Assembly: GCA_017447775.1 (NCBI GenBank)
Contig: JAFSMU010000011.1
Span: 62,001 to 126,000, forward strand
Reading direction: 5' to 3'
Origin: Clostridia bacterium
Lineage (GTDB): Bacteria; Bacillota; Clostridia; Oscillospirales; CAG-272
DNA: 64,000 nucleotides
The translations under genes were made by a program, and so were the position numbers. Position 1 is the first letter of the stretch. Every line of letters starts with the position of its first letter. Below the pieces are notes generated by a model that did no database searches, was not told the DNA's origin, and worked only from the letters and a program-made list of their open reading frames with translations. This document shows positions 48,187 to 56,444 of this stretch, in pieces.

Positions 48187-49181
48187 TATCCGTAATTATG
48201 ACGGAGCGGCCGCAGAACATCGACGCGGTCTACTCAAATGAGCTTAAAGAAAAAATATCGGGCGCGACGGTGATGCTGTCGCCCGTGCGCTCGCGCGAGG
48301 AATTTTTCGCCCGCGCCGACGAGATGAAAGGCGTCGATATCATATTTTCGACGTGGGGTATGCTTCGTTTGACGGCTGACGAGATAAAAGCTTATTTGCC
48401 GCGCCTTCGCGCCGTATTTTACGCGGCGGGCACGGTGCAGTATTTCGCGCGGCCGTTTATCGAGTGCGGCGTTAAAGTTTTCAGCGCATGGGCGGCAAAT
48501 TCGGTGCCGGTTGCCGAGATCGCCGCGTCGGAGATAATACTTGCGAACAAAGGGTTCTTTCAGCGGCGCGTAAGGTCGCGCGCGGACTGGGACAATTCCG
48601 ATCCCGAGGGGCTGTTCTTCGGCAATTTCAAAGCCAAAGTCGGTCTTCTCGGCGCGGGGATGATAGGAAAAGGCGTTATACGAAACCTTGCCCATACCGA
48701 CCTTGACATATACGTTTTCGATCCGTTTTTGCCGGACGAGGCGGCGGCGGAGCTTGGCGTTACAAAAAAGCCGCTTGAGTGGATATTCGAGAACTGCCGC
48801 GTTATATCAAATCACCTTGCAAACAACGAGCAGACGCGCGGCATGATAGACAAGCGACTGTTTGACAAAATGGGCAAGGGCGCGGTATTTATCAACACGG
48901 GGCGCGGGGCGCAGGTCGTCGAGGCCGATATGATAGCGGCGATGAAAGATGATCCCACGAAAGCGGCAATCCTCGACGTTACCGATCCCGTCGAACCGCC
49001 CGCCGACGACAGCGAGCTTTACAAACTCGACAACGTATTTCTGACACCGCACATCGCGGGGAGCATCGGCGCGGAATACCACCGTTTGTCCGAATATATG
49101 TGGAACGAATTTTCGGCGTACGCGGCAGGCGAGCCGACAAAATACGAAGTAACGGCAAAAATGCTTGAAACGATGGCGTGA
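48183..49181 (+). CDS. D-2-hydroxyacid dehydrogenase family protein
   Basis: The 332 residues contain the NAD-binding motif GLLGAGMIG and the catalytic Arg, Glu and His in NTGRGAQ, DVTDPVEPP and TPHIAGS. The N-terminal substrate domain is divergent (FSTWGML, YAAGTVQYF), so the substrate is not glycerate or lactate by obvious homology. It is the first of four coupled oxidoreductase genes and overlaps the glycosylase gene by four bases. Confidence 0.9.
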   Translation: MISVIMTERPQNIDAVYSNELKEKISGATVMLSPVRSREEFFARADEMKGVDIIFSTWGMLRLTADEIKAYLPRLRAVFYAAGTVQYFARPFIECGVKVFSAWAANSVPVAEIAASEIILANKGFFQRRVRSRADWDNSDPEGLFFGNFKAKVGLLGAGMIGKGVIRNLAHTDLDIYVFDPFLPDEAAAELGVTKKPLEWIFENCRVISNHLANNEQTRGMIDKRLFDKMGKGAVFINTGRGAQVVEADMIAAMKDDPTKAAILDVTDPVEPPADDSELYKLDNVFLTPHIAGSIGAEYHRLSEYMWNEFSAYAAGEPTKYEVTAKMLETMA

Positions 49182-49189
49182 GGTGTATT

Positions 49190-50539
49190 ATGTTTGCATA
49201 CGAAATGAAAAACGCGAATACGTATAATTTTTCGTCGCTTGGCGAGCTTGAAGCGATAGTCGCCCGCGAGGGATACGACATACCGATATCGCGCGACACT
49301 TCCTCCCTTTCCCGCACGGTAGATATTGACGCGGGAGAAAAAGTCTACACGCTGAAAAACTCGATCTCCGTTCACCCGATGGAGGGTTTTGACGGGGAGG
49401 AGGACGGCTCTCCGTCAGATCTTACCCGCCGCAGATATCTGCGCTTTGCGGCGTCGGGCGCGGCGCTCCTTTGGAGCGAGGCGATAGCCGTTGTGCCCGA
49501 GGGGAGAACGTCGGATCATCAGCTTATGATAACGCCGGAAAACGTTGACAAGTACGCGGAAATGATCGCAGAGGTGAAAAAGATCACCGACGCGCCGATA
49601 ATCGCACAGCTGACGCACTCGGGGCGCTTTTCAAAGAACAAATTCACGCCCCACCCGATCATAATGCAGCAAAACACGGAAATTGAAAAGGTGCGCCCGC
49701 AGGACGTCGGCACGCCGCCCGTTTCCGACGAGTACCTTGATCAGCTCCACGCGCGTTATGCCGAGGCGGCGGTGCTTGCCGTGCGCGCGGGCTTTGACGG
49801 TGTGGACATAAAGATATGCCACCAGTATCTGCTCAGCGAAGCGCTGTCGTCATTTTTAAGAGAAGGAAAATACGGCGGCTCGTATGAAAACCGCACGCGG
49901 CTGATAAAGGACATCTTCACGGCGGTGCGCGCTTATCTGCCGAAAGATAAAATTCTCGCGTCGCGCTTCGGCGTTTCCGATATGCTGCCCTACCCTTACG
50001 GCTACGGCACGGACAAAGGCGACGCCGCAAAATTCGATCTTACGGAAGCAAAGCGGCTGCTTTCGGAGCTTATGGACGAGTTCGGGCTTTCGCTGATCGA
50101 TATGACGATGGGCTCGCCGTACATCGCGCCGCACATCAACCGCCCGTACAACAAGGGCGGGTACGTCGCGCCCGAGCCGCCGCTTGCGGGCGTTTCAAGG
50201 CTTCTTTCGGCGGCAAAAGAAATAAAGACGGCGCTTCAGGCCCTCACCGTCGTCGGAACAGGTTACAGCTATCTGCGCGAGTGTTCGCCAAACGTCGCCT
50301 CGGCGGCGTTAGACGGCGGGTACTGCGACGTTGTCGGCTTCGGAAGAATGGCTTTTGCTTACGACACGTTTGCCAAAGATATGCTCGCGGGCAAATTCAA
50401 CTCGGCAAAAACTTGCATCACGTGCTCAAAATGCACCGAGCTTATGCGCCACGGAAGCGTTACGGGATGCCCGATAAGAGATCAGGAAATATATTTACCC
50501 ATATACAGAAAAAACGTAATGGAGGCTGATAAAAAATGA
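49190..50539 (+). CDS. Old yellow enzyme-type NADH:flavin oxidoreductase
   Basis: The flavin-binding TIM barrel is seen in AQLTHSGRFSKNKF and GFDGVDIKICHQYLLSEALSS, with KYGGSYENRTRLI. A C-terminal Cys cluster (CITCSKCTEL...GC) is like the [4Fe-4S] site of 2,4-dienoyl-CoA reductase. It lacks the C-terminal FAD/NAD domains of that enzyme. About 449 residues. The start at 49190 has GTGAGGTG upstream; the frame from 49178 lies over the previous stop. It overlaps the next gene as ATGA. Likely reduces an activated C=C bond; substrate unknown. Confidence 0.9.
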   Translation: MFAYEMKNANTYNFSSLGELEAIVAREGYDIPISRDTSSLSRTVDIDAGEKVYTLKNSISVHPMEGFDGEEDGSPSDLTRRRYLRFAASGAALLWSEAIAVVPEGRTSDHQLMITPENVDKYAEMIAEVKKITDAPIIAQLTHSGRFSKNKFTPHPIIMQQNTEIEKVRPQDVGTPPVSDEYLDQLHARYAEAAVLAVRAGFDGVDIKICHQYLLSEALSSFLREGKYGGSYENRTRLIKDIFTAVRAYLPKDKILASRFGVSDMLPYPYGYGTDKGDAAKFDLTEAKRLLSELMDEFGLSLIDMTMGSPYIAPHINRPYNKGGYVAPEPPLAGVSRLLSAAKEIKTALQALTVVGTGYSYLRECSPNVASAALDGGYCDVVGFGRMAFAYDTFAKDMLAGKFNSAKTCITCSKCTELMRHGSVTGCPIRDQEIYLPIYRKNVMEADKK

Positions 50540-51294
50540 AAATTGCAATTGTTACGGGAGCTGAGCGCGGAATAGGGCGCTCGATCGCGCTTACGCTTGC
50601 CCAAAACGGATTTACCGTCGTTGCCGCGTCTGTTTCCGCCGGCGACGCTGAGCACGTATGCGCGTTTATGGATGAGCTTCGCGCCATCTCCCCCGAGTCC
50701 GTCTATATAAAAACGGACATTTCATCCGACGCCGACCGCAAAAACCTTGTTGAGAGCGTTGTATCGAAATTCGGGAAGATCGACGTGCTTGTAAACAACG
50801 CGGGCGTTGCGCCGACGGTGAGAAACGACATTCTCCAAATGAGTGAAGAAAGCATGGACAGGCTTCTTAACATCAACCTCAAAGGCACTTTCTTCCTCAC
50901 TCAGCGCGTTGCAAACGCGATGATAGACGGCGGGTTCGGCTCGGCGATAATCAACATTACGTCGATGTCGGTCTACACGTCGAGCACAAGCCGCGGCGAG
51001 TACTGCATTTCAAAAGCGGGGCTTGCGATGGTGACAACGCTGTTTGCCGACCGCCTTGCGTCGACGAACATCCGCGTATATGAAGTGCGCCCCGGCATTA
51101 TCGAAACGCCGATGACGGCGGGCGTTAAGGGAAAATACGACGCGCTTATCGAGGGCGGGCTTCTTCCGATCTCCCGCATGGGACAGCCCGAGGACGTGGC
51201 GCGCGCGGTTCTTATGCTCGCATCGGGATATCTTGCGTACTCGACGGGTGAGGTAATCAACGTCGACGGCGGCTTCCACATTCAAAGACTATGA
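50536..51294 (+). CDS. Short-chain dehydrogenase/reductase
   Basis: Classical SDR of 252 residues: cofactor motif TGAERGIG, NNAG, the catalytic Ser-Tyr-Lys in NITSMS and YCISKAG, and C-terminal GEVINVDGGFHIQRL. Oxidises an alcohol or reduces a ketone with NAD(P). It overlaps both neighbours as ATGA, placing it in a common pathway with the flavoenzymes. Confidence 0.93.
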   Translation: MKIAIVTGAERGIGRSIALTLAQNGFTVVAASVSAGDAEHVCAFMDELRAISPESVYIKTDISSDADRKNLVESVVSKFGKIDVLVNNAGVAPTVRNDILQMSEESMDRLLNINLKGTFFLTQRVANAMIDGGFGSAIINITSMSVYTSSTSRGEYCISKAGLAMVTTLFADRLASTNIRVYEVRPGIIETPMTAGVKGKYDALIEGGLLPISRMGQPEDVARAVLMLASGYLAYSTGEVINVDGGFHIQRL

Positions 51295-53177
51295 AAAGCA
51301 TAAACATTTCGGTATGTGATATTCCGGTACTCGAATATGACGCGATAGTCGTCGGCTCGGGCGCGGCCGGATATAACGCCGCCGACACGCTGTATTCGCT
51401 CGGCAAAAAGAATATCGCGCTGATCACCGAGGGGCGTATGATGGGCACATCGCGCAACACGGGCAGCGACAAGCAGACGTATTACAAACTGCAAAGCTCG
51501 GGCGACGTTCCCGATTCGGTTTACGATATGGCAAAGTCGCTATACGACGGCGGCGCGATGAACGGCGACACGGCGCTTATCGAGGCGGCGTACTCGCAGA
51601 GGTGCTTTTATAAGCTTGTAAACCTCGGCGTGCCGTTTCCGTACAACGAGTACGGCGAATTTGTCGGCTATCGCACCGACCACGACGAGCGTCGCCGCGC
51701 AACGTCATGCGGCCCGCTCACGTCAAAATATATGACCGAGGCGCTTGAACGCGCGGTGCTGTCAAAAAACATACCCGTGCTGAACGGGCATAGAGTTATA
51801 AAAATACTGACCGACGGAAATCGCGCCGTCGGCGTGATAACGCAAAGGGAGAAATCGGCAATCGACGGTGACCCGCTCGGGCTGTGCATAATACTCGCCG
51901 GCGACATAATTTACGCCGTCGGCGGTCCGAGCGCCATATATCAAAATTCCGTTTATCCCGAAAGCCAGACGTGCGCGCTCGGCGCGGCGTTTGAAGCGGG
52001 GGCGGAGGGCGCGAGCCTTACGGAATCGCAGTACGGGATAGCGTCGACAAAATTCCGCTGGAACCTTTCGGGGACGTATCAGCAGGTGGTGCCGCGCTAC
52101 GTTTCAGTGGGCGACGACGGGGAAAGCGAGTTTTTGCCGGAGTATTTCGGCTCAGTCAAGGCGGCGCTTGACGCGACGTTCATGAAAGGGTATCAGTGGC
52201 CGTTTGACCCGCGCAAAGTAGACGTCGGGACGCGCTCCTCCCTTGTCGACATCGCCGTATATACGGAGATCAAAAACGGGCGCAAGGTCTACCTTGACTT
52301 TACGAAAAACCCCGCGGGATTCGACTTTTCGCTTCTGTCGGACGAGGCGAGGACGTATCTTGAAAACTCGGGCGCGACATTCGGCACGCCGATAGAGCGT
52401 CTTGAAAAAATGAACAGCCGCGCGGTAAAGCTTTACCGCGACAACGGAATCGACCTTCACACAGAGCTGCTTGAGATCGCCGTGTGCGCCCAGCACAACA
52501 ACGGCGGCCTTGCGATAACGGCGGACTACGAAAGCACGACGCTCTCCCGCTTTTATCCCGTCGGCGAATGTGCGGGCGTGTTCGGAGTTTACCGCCCCGG
52601 CGGCTCGGCGCTCAATTCCACGCAGGTAAGCTCAACGCGCGCCGCGCAAAAGATAGCAAAAGAGAGCGTCGGAATAATCGACGTGTCCGAAATAGCGCCG
52701 CAGGCGACGGAATTTGCCGACGCGCTGACGGCGATGCTCGGCGGAGGCATGGATACGGCGCAGGTGCTTTCACGCCGCGGTGAGTATGGCAAGGTGATGT
52801 TCGGCGCGGGTGCGTTTTTACGAAGCGAAGGCGACGTATTATCGGCTATATCGTACTTTGAGCGCGAGCTTTCGTGCTTTTACGAAAACTACCGCGTCAG
52901 CGACACACGCGCGCTTATGCAGGCGCTGATAAACCGCGACATAATCATAACTTCGCTTACATATCTCGGCGCGATAAGGGACTATATCGCCGACGGCGGC
53001 AAGTCGCGCGGCTCGTACCTTGTCGGAGGCAGCACCGAGATCGACACGGAGCATTTTGACAAGGTTCAGTACACGTCATACAAAGACGGAAAAACGCGTT
53101 CGCGTTTTGAGATGCGCCGCAAAATTCCCGAAAGCGAACAGTGGTTTGAAACTGTCTACAACAAATTCGGAAAATAA
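51291..53177 (+). CDS. FAD-dependent oxidoreductase of the fumarate reductase/succinate dehydrogenase flavoprotein group
   Basis: The 628 residues open with the dinucleotide motif VVGSGAAGYNAADTL and include GECAGVFGVYRPGGSALNS near residue 425 and a C-terminal helical domain. An HNNGG stretch takes the place of the HTMGG of FrdA. The gene is the last of the four-gene redox set, overlapping the SDR as ATGA and ending in a terminator. No signal peptide, heme or iron-sulfur site is visible. Substrate unknown. Confidence 0.85.
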   Translation: MKSINISVCDIPVLEYDAIVVGSGAAGYNAADTLYSLGKKNIALITEGRMMGTSRNTGSDKQTYYKLQSSGDVPDSVYDMAKSLYDGGAMNGDTALIEAAYSQRCFYKLVNLGVPFPYNEYGEFVGYRTDHDERRRATSCGPLTSKYMTEALERAVLSKNIPVLNGHRVIKILTDGNRAVGVITQREKSAIDGDPLGLCIILAGDIIYAVGGPSAIYQNSVYPESQTCALGAAFEAGAEGASLTESQYGIASTKFRWNLSGTYQQVVPRYVSVGDDGESEFLPEYFGSVKAALDATFMKGYQWPFDPRKVDVGTRSSLVDIAVYTEIKNGRKVYLDFTKNPAGFDFSLLSDEARTYLENSGATFGTPIERLEKMNSRAVKLYRDNGIDLHTELLEIAVCAQHNNGGLAITADYESTTLSRFYPVGECAGVFGVYRPGGSALNSTQVSSTRAAQKIAKESVGIIDVSEIAPQATEFADALTAMLGGGMDTAQVLSRRGEYGKVMFGAGAFLRSEGDVLSAISYFERELSCFYENYRVSDTRALMQALINRDIIITSLTYLGAIRDYIADGGKSRGSYLVGGSTEIDTEHFDKVQYTSYKDGKTRSRFEMRRKIPESEQWFETVYNKFGK

Positions 53178-53202
53178 AAAAGCAGGCAGTGCCTGCTTTT
53201 TT
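53176..53202. terminator. Bidirectional terminator between the redox operon and the serpin gene
   Basis: AAAAAAGCAGGCA and TGCCTGCTTTTTT form a near-perfect palindrome that overlaps the last stop codon. Confidence 0.92.
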
Positions 53203-53206
53203 ATTT

Positions 53207-54454
53207 TTATTTAACGTCGGTAAGTATCCCGATGAACACGGGGAGATTTGTTTCGGCGTCGACTATCATATACAAAAACGGTCTGTCGAGAATGACCTCT
53301 TTTTCGTACATAACGGCATTTTTGCGCGTGCTGATATACGTCGCGGCGGCGGCTTTTGTGCCGGACTCGTCAAGTTCGATGTGCGTTTTGTGAATGGCTT
53401 TATCGACGTATATTTCGCCCGGCTTTATTTCGGCAAGCTCTGAAAAGTCAGCCGCTCCGCCGAACACGTCGGTAATTCCGATTGACGTGAGCGCCGGTAT
53501 AAGATCAAAATCGCAGTCAAGCGAGAATTTCGGCACGCCAACCCGCACCGACGTTTTGACCTCGCGCTCGGGAAGCGACATTATCGTTTTCCCGTCGAGA
53601 TTTTTCGCAAAATCGAACACGTCCGTTTTTCCGTCGGGTAAAATGGCTTCAAATCTGTATTTTCCGCCGTCGTAGTCCTTTGAAATGCCGACAGCGCCGT
53701 CAAGTTCATAATATCGGCAATCGGACGAAAACATCATTGAAACGTTCCGCTCGTCCCCGGTGTACGACGCAAACGTCCCGTCCGATACTTTTTCAAATTC
53801 CTTTTCCCATTTTGCGTCGAATGTCAGCGCGTTGAGAATGGCAGAAACGGTGTTTCCGTCAACGTCCGACGGCTCGATCATCTTTTCGATCATCCCGTCG
53901 GTGTGTTTTTTCACCCAGGAATTGATCTCGTCGGGTATCGTCGGATCGGCAAAGTTGACAGCGTAAATTTCCGCCGCATACGACGCTTTTACGCGTTCAA
54001 GGTATGACGTTTTGAACTTTATGCCGCCGTTGTTTGTAAGCCAAAGCGAGTTCGCGGACGTAAATTTCACATTTTTGCTGCCCGTGTCACGTAGGCGAGC
54101 GTCAAGATACGAAAGCAGGGCGTCAAGCTCCTCGGTTTTAAGTCCGAAAAGCTCTTCAAGCTGTGCGCGTGTGTTGCCCGCGGTGCCGTCGGCAAGCATT
54201 CCAAGCGCCGTTATTATGGAAAGCGGTGATATAAGCGGCGAATTTTTATCTTCCGTGATGACGCCGCCGAAAATGCGGAGATACGCGTCCGCAAGCGCAG
54301 CGCTTTCGTTTTCATCAATGCCCGCCGCCGAAACTCTGTCAACGTCGATATCGCAGAGCAGATCGCGGACCTTTTCAACCTTTGTGCCGCAGGCGCACAG
54401 CGCAAGCATCAAAACCGCAAGTGCGAGCGCCGCCGTGGATTTGAGAAATTTCAT
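53207..54454 (-). CDS. Lipoprotein serpin (serine protease inhibitor)
   Basis: Serpins trap proteases by loop insertion. The 415 residues begin with a signal peptide ending in a lipobox (LALCAC), so the protein is likely surface-anchored. The serpin core shows NSPLISPLSIITALGMLADGT, FTSANSLWL, ALTFDAKWEKEF and the C-terminal DRPFLYMIVD. The hinge ESGTKAAAAT (P17-P8) is of the inhibitory type. Aligned to alpha-1-antitrypsin numbering, P1-P1' would fall near Asn-Ala after TRK. It follows the anti-sigma gene by 44 bases. Confidence 0.93.
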   Translation of the reverse strand: MKFLKSTAALALAVLMLALCACGTKVEKVRDLLCDIDVDRVSAAGIDENESAALADAYLRIFGGVITEDKNSPLISPLSIITALGMLADGTAGNTRAQLEELFGLKTEELDALLSYLDARLRDTGSKNVKFTSANSLWLTNNGGIKFKTSYLERVKASYAAEIYAVNFADPTIPDEINSWVKKHTDGMIEKMIEPSDVDGNTVSAILNALTFDAKWEKEFEKVSDGTFASYTGDERNVSMMFSSDCRYYELDGAVGISKDYDGGKYRFEAILPDGKTDVFDFAKNLDGKTIMSLPEREVKTSVRVGVPKFSLDCDFDLIPALTSIGITDVFGGAADFSELAEIKPGEIYVDKAIHKTHIELDESGTKAAAATYISTRKNAVMYEKEVILDRPFLYMIVDAETNLPVFIGILTDVK

Positions 54455-54498
54455 AAATCTGTCCTTTCGATGATGTTATTTTGTGTATATATGATCAT

Positions 54499-55383
54499 TC
54501 ACCATAAAACAATGTCGGTTTCAGCACTCCCGTCGATCCCGAAGATGCAAACGGTTACTTTATCTGAATCTTTTTCGGAAACGTTCAAATTATAATGGCT
54601 GATCCCGGCATTTTTCGTCGATGATACGCCCTCGCCGGAAACGGCTATGACAAAGTAGTAATCACATTCGCCGGAAACGGCAAGCGAGTTTGCATAATAT
54701 ACCGATTTATCGTTATGTTCTTTCATGATCTCGTCAAGCTCTTCGCTCGTCTTAACGATAGCGTCCCACTGAACGATATTTCCCTGCTGCGTCGAATATG
54801 TTATCCCGTAATTGACGGCAAGCCTTGTGTTGTAAGACGGAATTACAAATTTGGAATAATCGGACGTACGAACCACGGTATAGAACGGTTCATCGTTGCG
54901 CGGCTCGTTGTTTATCGCCGGGCCTTCGGTATCGCTCGGAGTTGCGTTTGTCGTTGAGCGCACGCTTGCCATGGCCGTTGCGTCGATCTTCGGATCGTTT
55001 GCCGCCTCGGTCGAAAGCGCTTCCCCGCCCGCCTTTGTGTTCGGCTCGTCTGTTGTCGGCGCGACAGCCGTTGTCGGCGCTATCGCCGCCGTGTCCTCGA
55101 CGTTTGGCTGCACTTTCGTCGGCGCGCCGCCGACGCCTTCGTTCTGTTTGTTGCCGTCAACATTGTACGCCGCGATAACCTCATCGCCTTCGCGCGCCTT
55201 TGTTGCCGTTGATTCGTTCATGGAAAGGCGCGTCATCGGGAATGCGACTATCGCCGCAAGCACAAGCGCCGCCGCGGCACTTGAACCGAATCTGACAAAG
55301 TTTCTTTTGCGCTGAGCCTTTTTTTCGTTGTATTTTTCAAGACGCTCGTAAACGTCTTTTCTGAATTCTTCGTTATTCTTCAT
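54499..55383 (-). CDS. Putative membrane anti-sigma factor
   Basis: The protein has a short cytoplasmic N terminus (about 1-32, DVYERLEKYNEKKAQRKR), a membrane helix (about 35-52), a long Thr/Ala/Pro-rich extracellular linker (about 60-165), and a folded C-terminal domain (about 170-294). This topology and its overlap with the sigma gene suggest an anti-sigma factor. It lacks the classical ZAS/HxxxCxxC motif. Start is set at 55383 with AAGGAG upstream. No domain family recognised. Confidence 0.65.
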   Translation of the reverse strand: MKNNEEFRKDVYERLEKYNEKKAQRKRNFVRFGSSAAAALVLAAIVAFPMTRLSMNESTATKAREGDEVIAAYNVDGNKQNEGVGGAPTKVQPNVEDTAAIAPTTAVAPTTDEPNTKAGGEALSTEAANDPKIDATAMASVRSTTNATPSDTEGPAINNEPRNDEPFYTVVRTSDYSKFVIPSYNTRLAVNYGITYSTQQGNIVQWDAIVKTSEELDEIMKEHNDKSVYYANSLAVSGECDYYFVIAVSGEGVSSTKNAGISHYNLNVSEKDSDKVTVCIFGIDGSAETDIVLW

Positions 55384-55921
55384 AAGAAAAACCACTCCTT
55401 ATAAGTTCCTTTTTCATCGCCGCCTTTGCGCGATAAATGATATTGGATAATTGCCGTCTGTTCTTTTTTGTGATACGCATTATCTCATCCTCGCAAAGCC
55501 CGTCTATATATAATAGGTAAAGCGCCTCGGCATATTCGCCGTTGATGTTTGCAAGCGCCTCTCTGACTGCGGCGTTACGCTCTTTTGATATTGCCGTATC
55601 GGCGGGGCTGTCCTCCCCGTCAGGCAAAACGTCAAGATCGGCGTCGAAAATCTGATGCCGTTTTTTTCTGGCAAAATCGACAGCACGATGGCGCGCTATG
55701 GAATAGATATACGTTTTAAGCGAGCATTTGAACGAAAATCTTGACGGATGCACCAAAAGCTCAAGGAACGTGTCCGCCGCGATATCTTCGGCGTCGTTCT
55801 CATCTCCGACGTATCGCGTAATAAACGATACGAGCGGCGCGTGGTACATATCCATCACGTTGTCAAATCCGCTTTTGTCACCTTCAAGAAAGCGGCGGTA
55901 GCTACTTTCACCGCTGTCCAT
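55373..55921 (-). CDS. ECF-type RNA polymerase sigma factor
   Basis: Sigma-70 region 2 is seen in YVGDENDAEDIAADTFLELL and TYIYSIARHRAVDFARKK; region 4 in LYLLYIDGLCEDEIMRITKKN and IYRAKAAMKKEL. The 182 residues are typical of ECF sigma factors. It overlaps the candidate anti-sigma gene by 11 bases. The regulon probably includes the serpin downstream. Confidence 0.9.
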   Translation of the reverse strand: MDSGESSYRRFLEGDKSGFDNVMDMYHAPLVSFITRYVGDENDAEDIAADTFLELLVHPSRFSFKCSLKTYIYSIARHRAVDFARKKRHQIFDADLDVLPDGEDSPADTAISKERNAAVREALANINGEYAEALYLLYIDGLCEDEIMRITKKNRRQLSNIIYRAKAAMKKELIRSGFSYEE

Positions 55922-56001
55922 TTGCAGCTCCTTTCCTTTGGTGTTCGCCTTTTAGTCGAAAAAGAAGTGGTTTTATCTCACGTATTTTTGCATTTTTACA
56001 G

Positions 56002-56034
56002 AAAAATTTCGGGCGAGGCCGCGCCCCGCCCGAG
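56002..56034 (-). terminator. Terminator after the Cys-rich protein gene
   Basis: Minus-strand TCGGGCG and CGCCCGA enclose a GC-rich loop and are followed by AATTTTT, about 11 bases after the stop. Confidence 0.78.
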
Positions 56035-56044
56035 TGAATTTTGT

Positions 56045-56395
56045 TTATTCTGCGCTTTCCGTCGTTTCGGCTTCTGTTTCTTCCTCTTCATTGCGCGAGA
56101 AAAGATCGCCCTCGTCGATGTCAACGTCCTCGTCGTTGCACGTGCAAGCGTTGCAGTCGCCCTCGCATGAGCAGTCGTCGCAGTCCTCGTCGCACTCGCA
56201 GCCTTCGCAGCGGTCGGATTTATCCTTGGAGTCATATACAAGGTATCCGCCTGCGGCGCCTGTTATAGCGGCAAGCGCAAGCCATGCGCCGGAGTGTTTC
56301 TTCTGGCCGAGCTTGATGAAGAACATAATAAGCGCTGTGAGCGCCTGAACCAAAAGCGCGATCCCCGCGAAAAATTTTGTCGATTTCTTGAACAT
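56045..56395 (-). CDS. Small membrane protein with a Cys/Asp/Glu-rich tail
   Basis: The 116 residues have two membrane helices (about 8-28 and 36-54) followed by a cytoplasmic or external tail with nine cysteines in 24 residues (CEGCECDEDC, DDCSC, GDCNACTC), then a highly acidic end (EEEETEAETTE). I know no family for it. The cysteine spacing suggests metal or cluster binding, but no standard zinc or ferredoxin pattern is exact. Confidence 0.7.
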   Translation of the reverse strand: MFKKSTKFFAGIALLVQALTALIMFFIKLGQKKHSGAWLALAAITGAAGGYLVYDSKDKSDRCEGCECDEDCDDCSCEGDCNACTCNDEDVDIDEGDLFSRNEEEETEAETTESAE

Positions 56396-56444
56396 GATAA
56401 GTTCCCCTTTCTGATGTTTATTTTTGTTTTCAAAACGGCGGCGA

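Noticed and set aside
55922..56001. Autoregulated ECF promoter upstream of the sigma factor
   Set aside because: I could not find a convincing TGAAAC/CGTA-type pair; the match was no better than chance.
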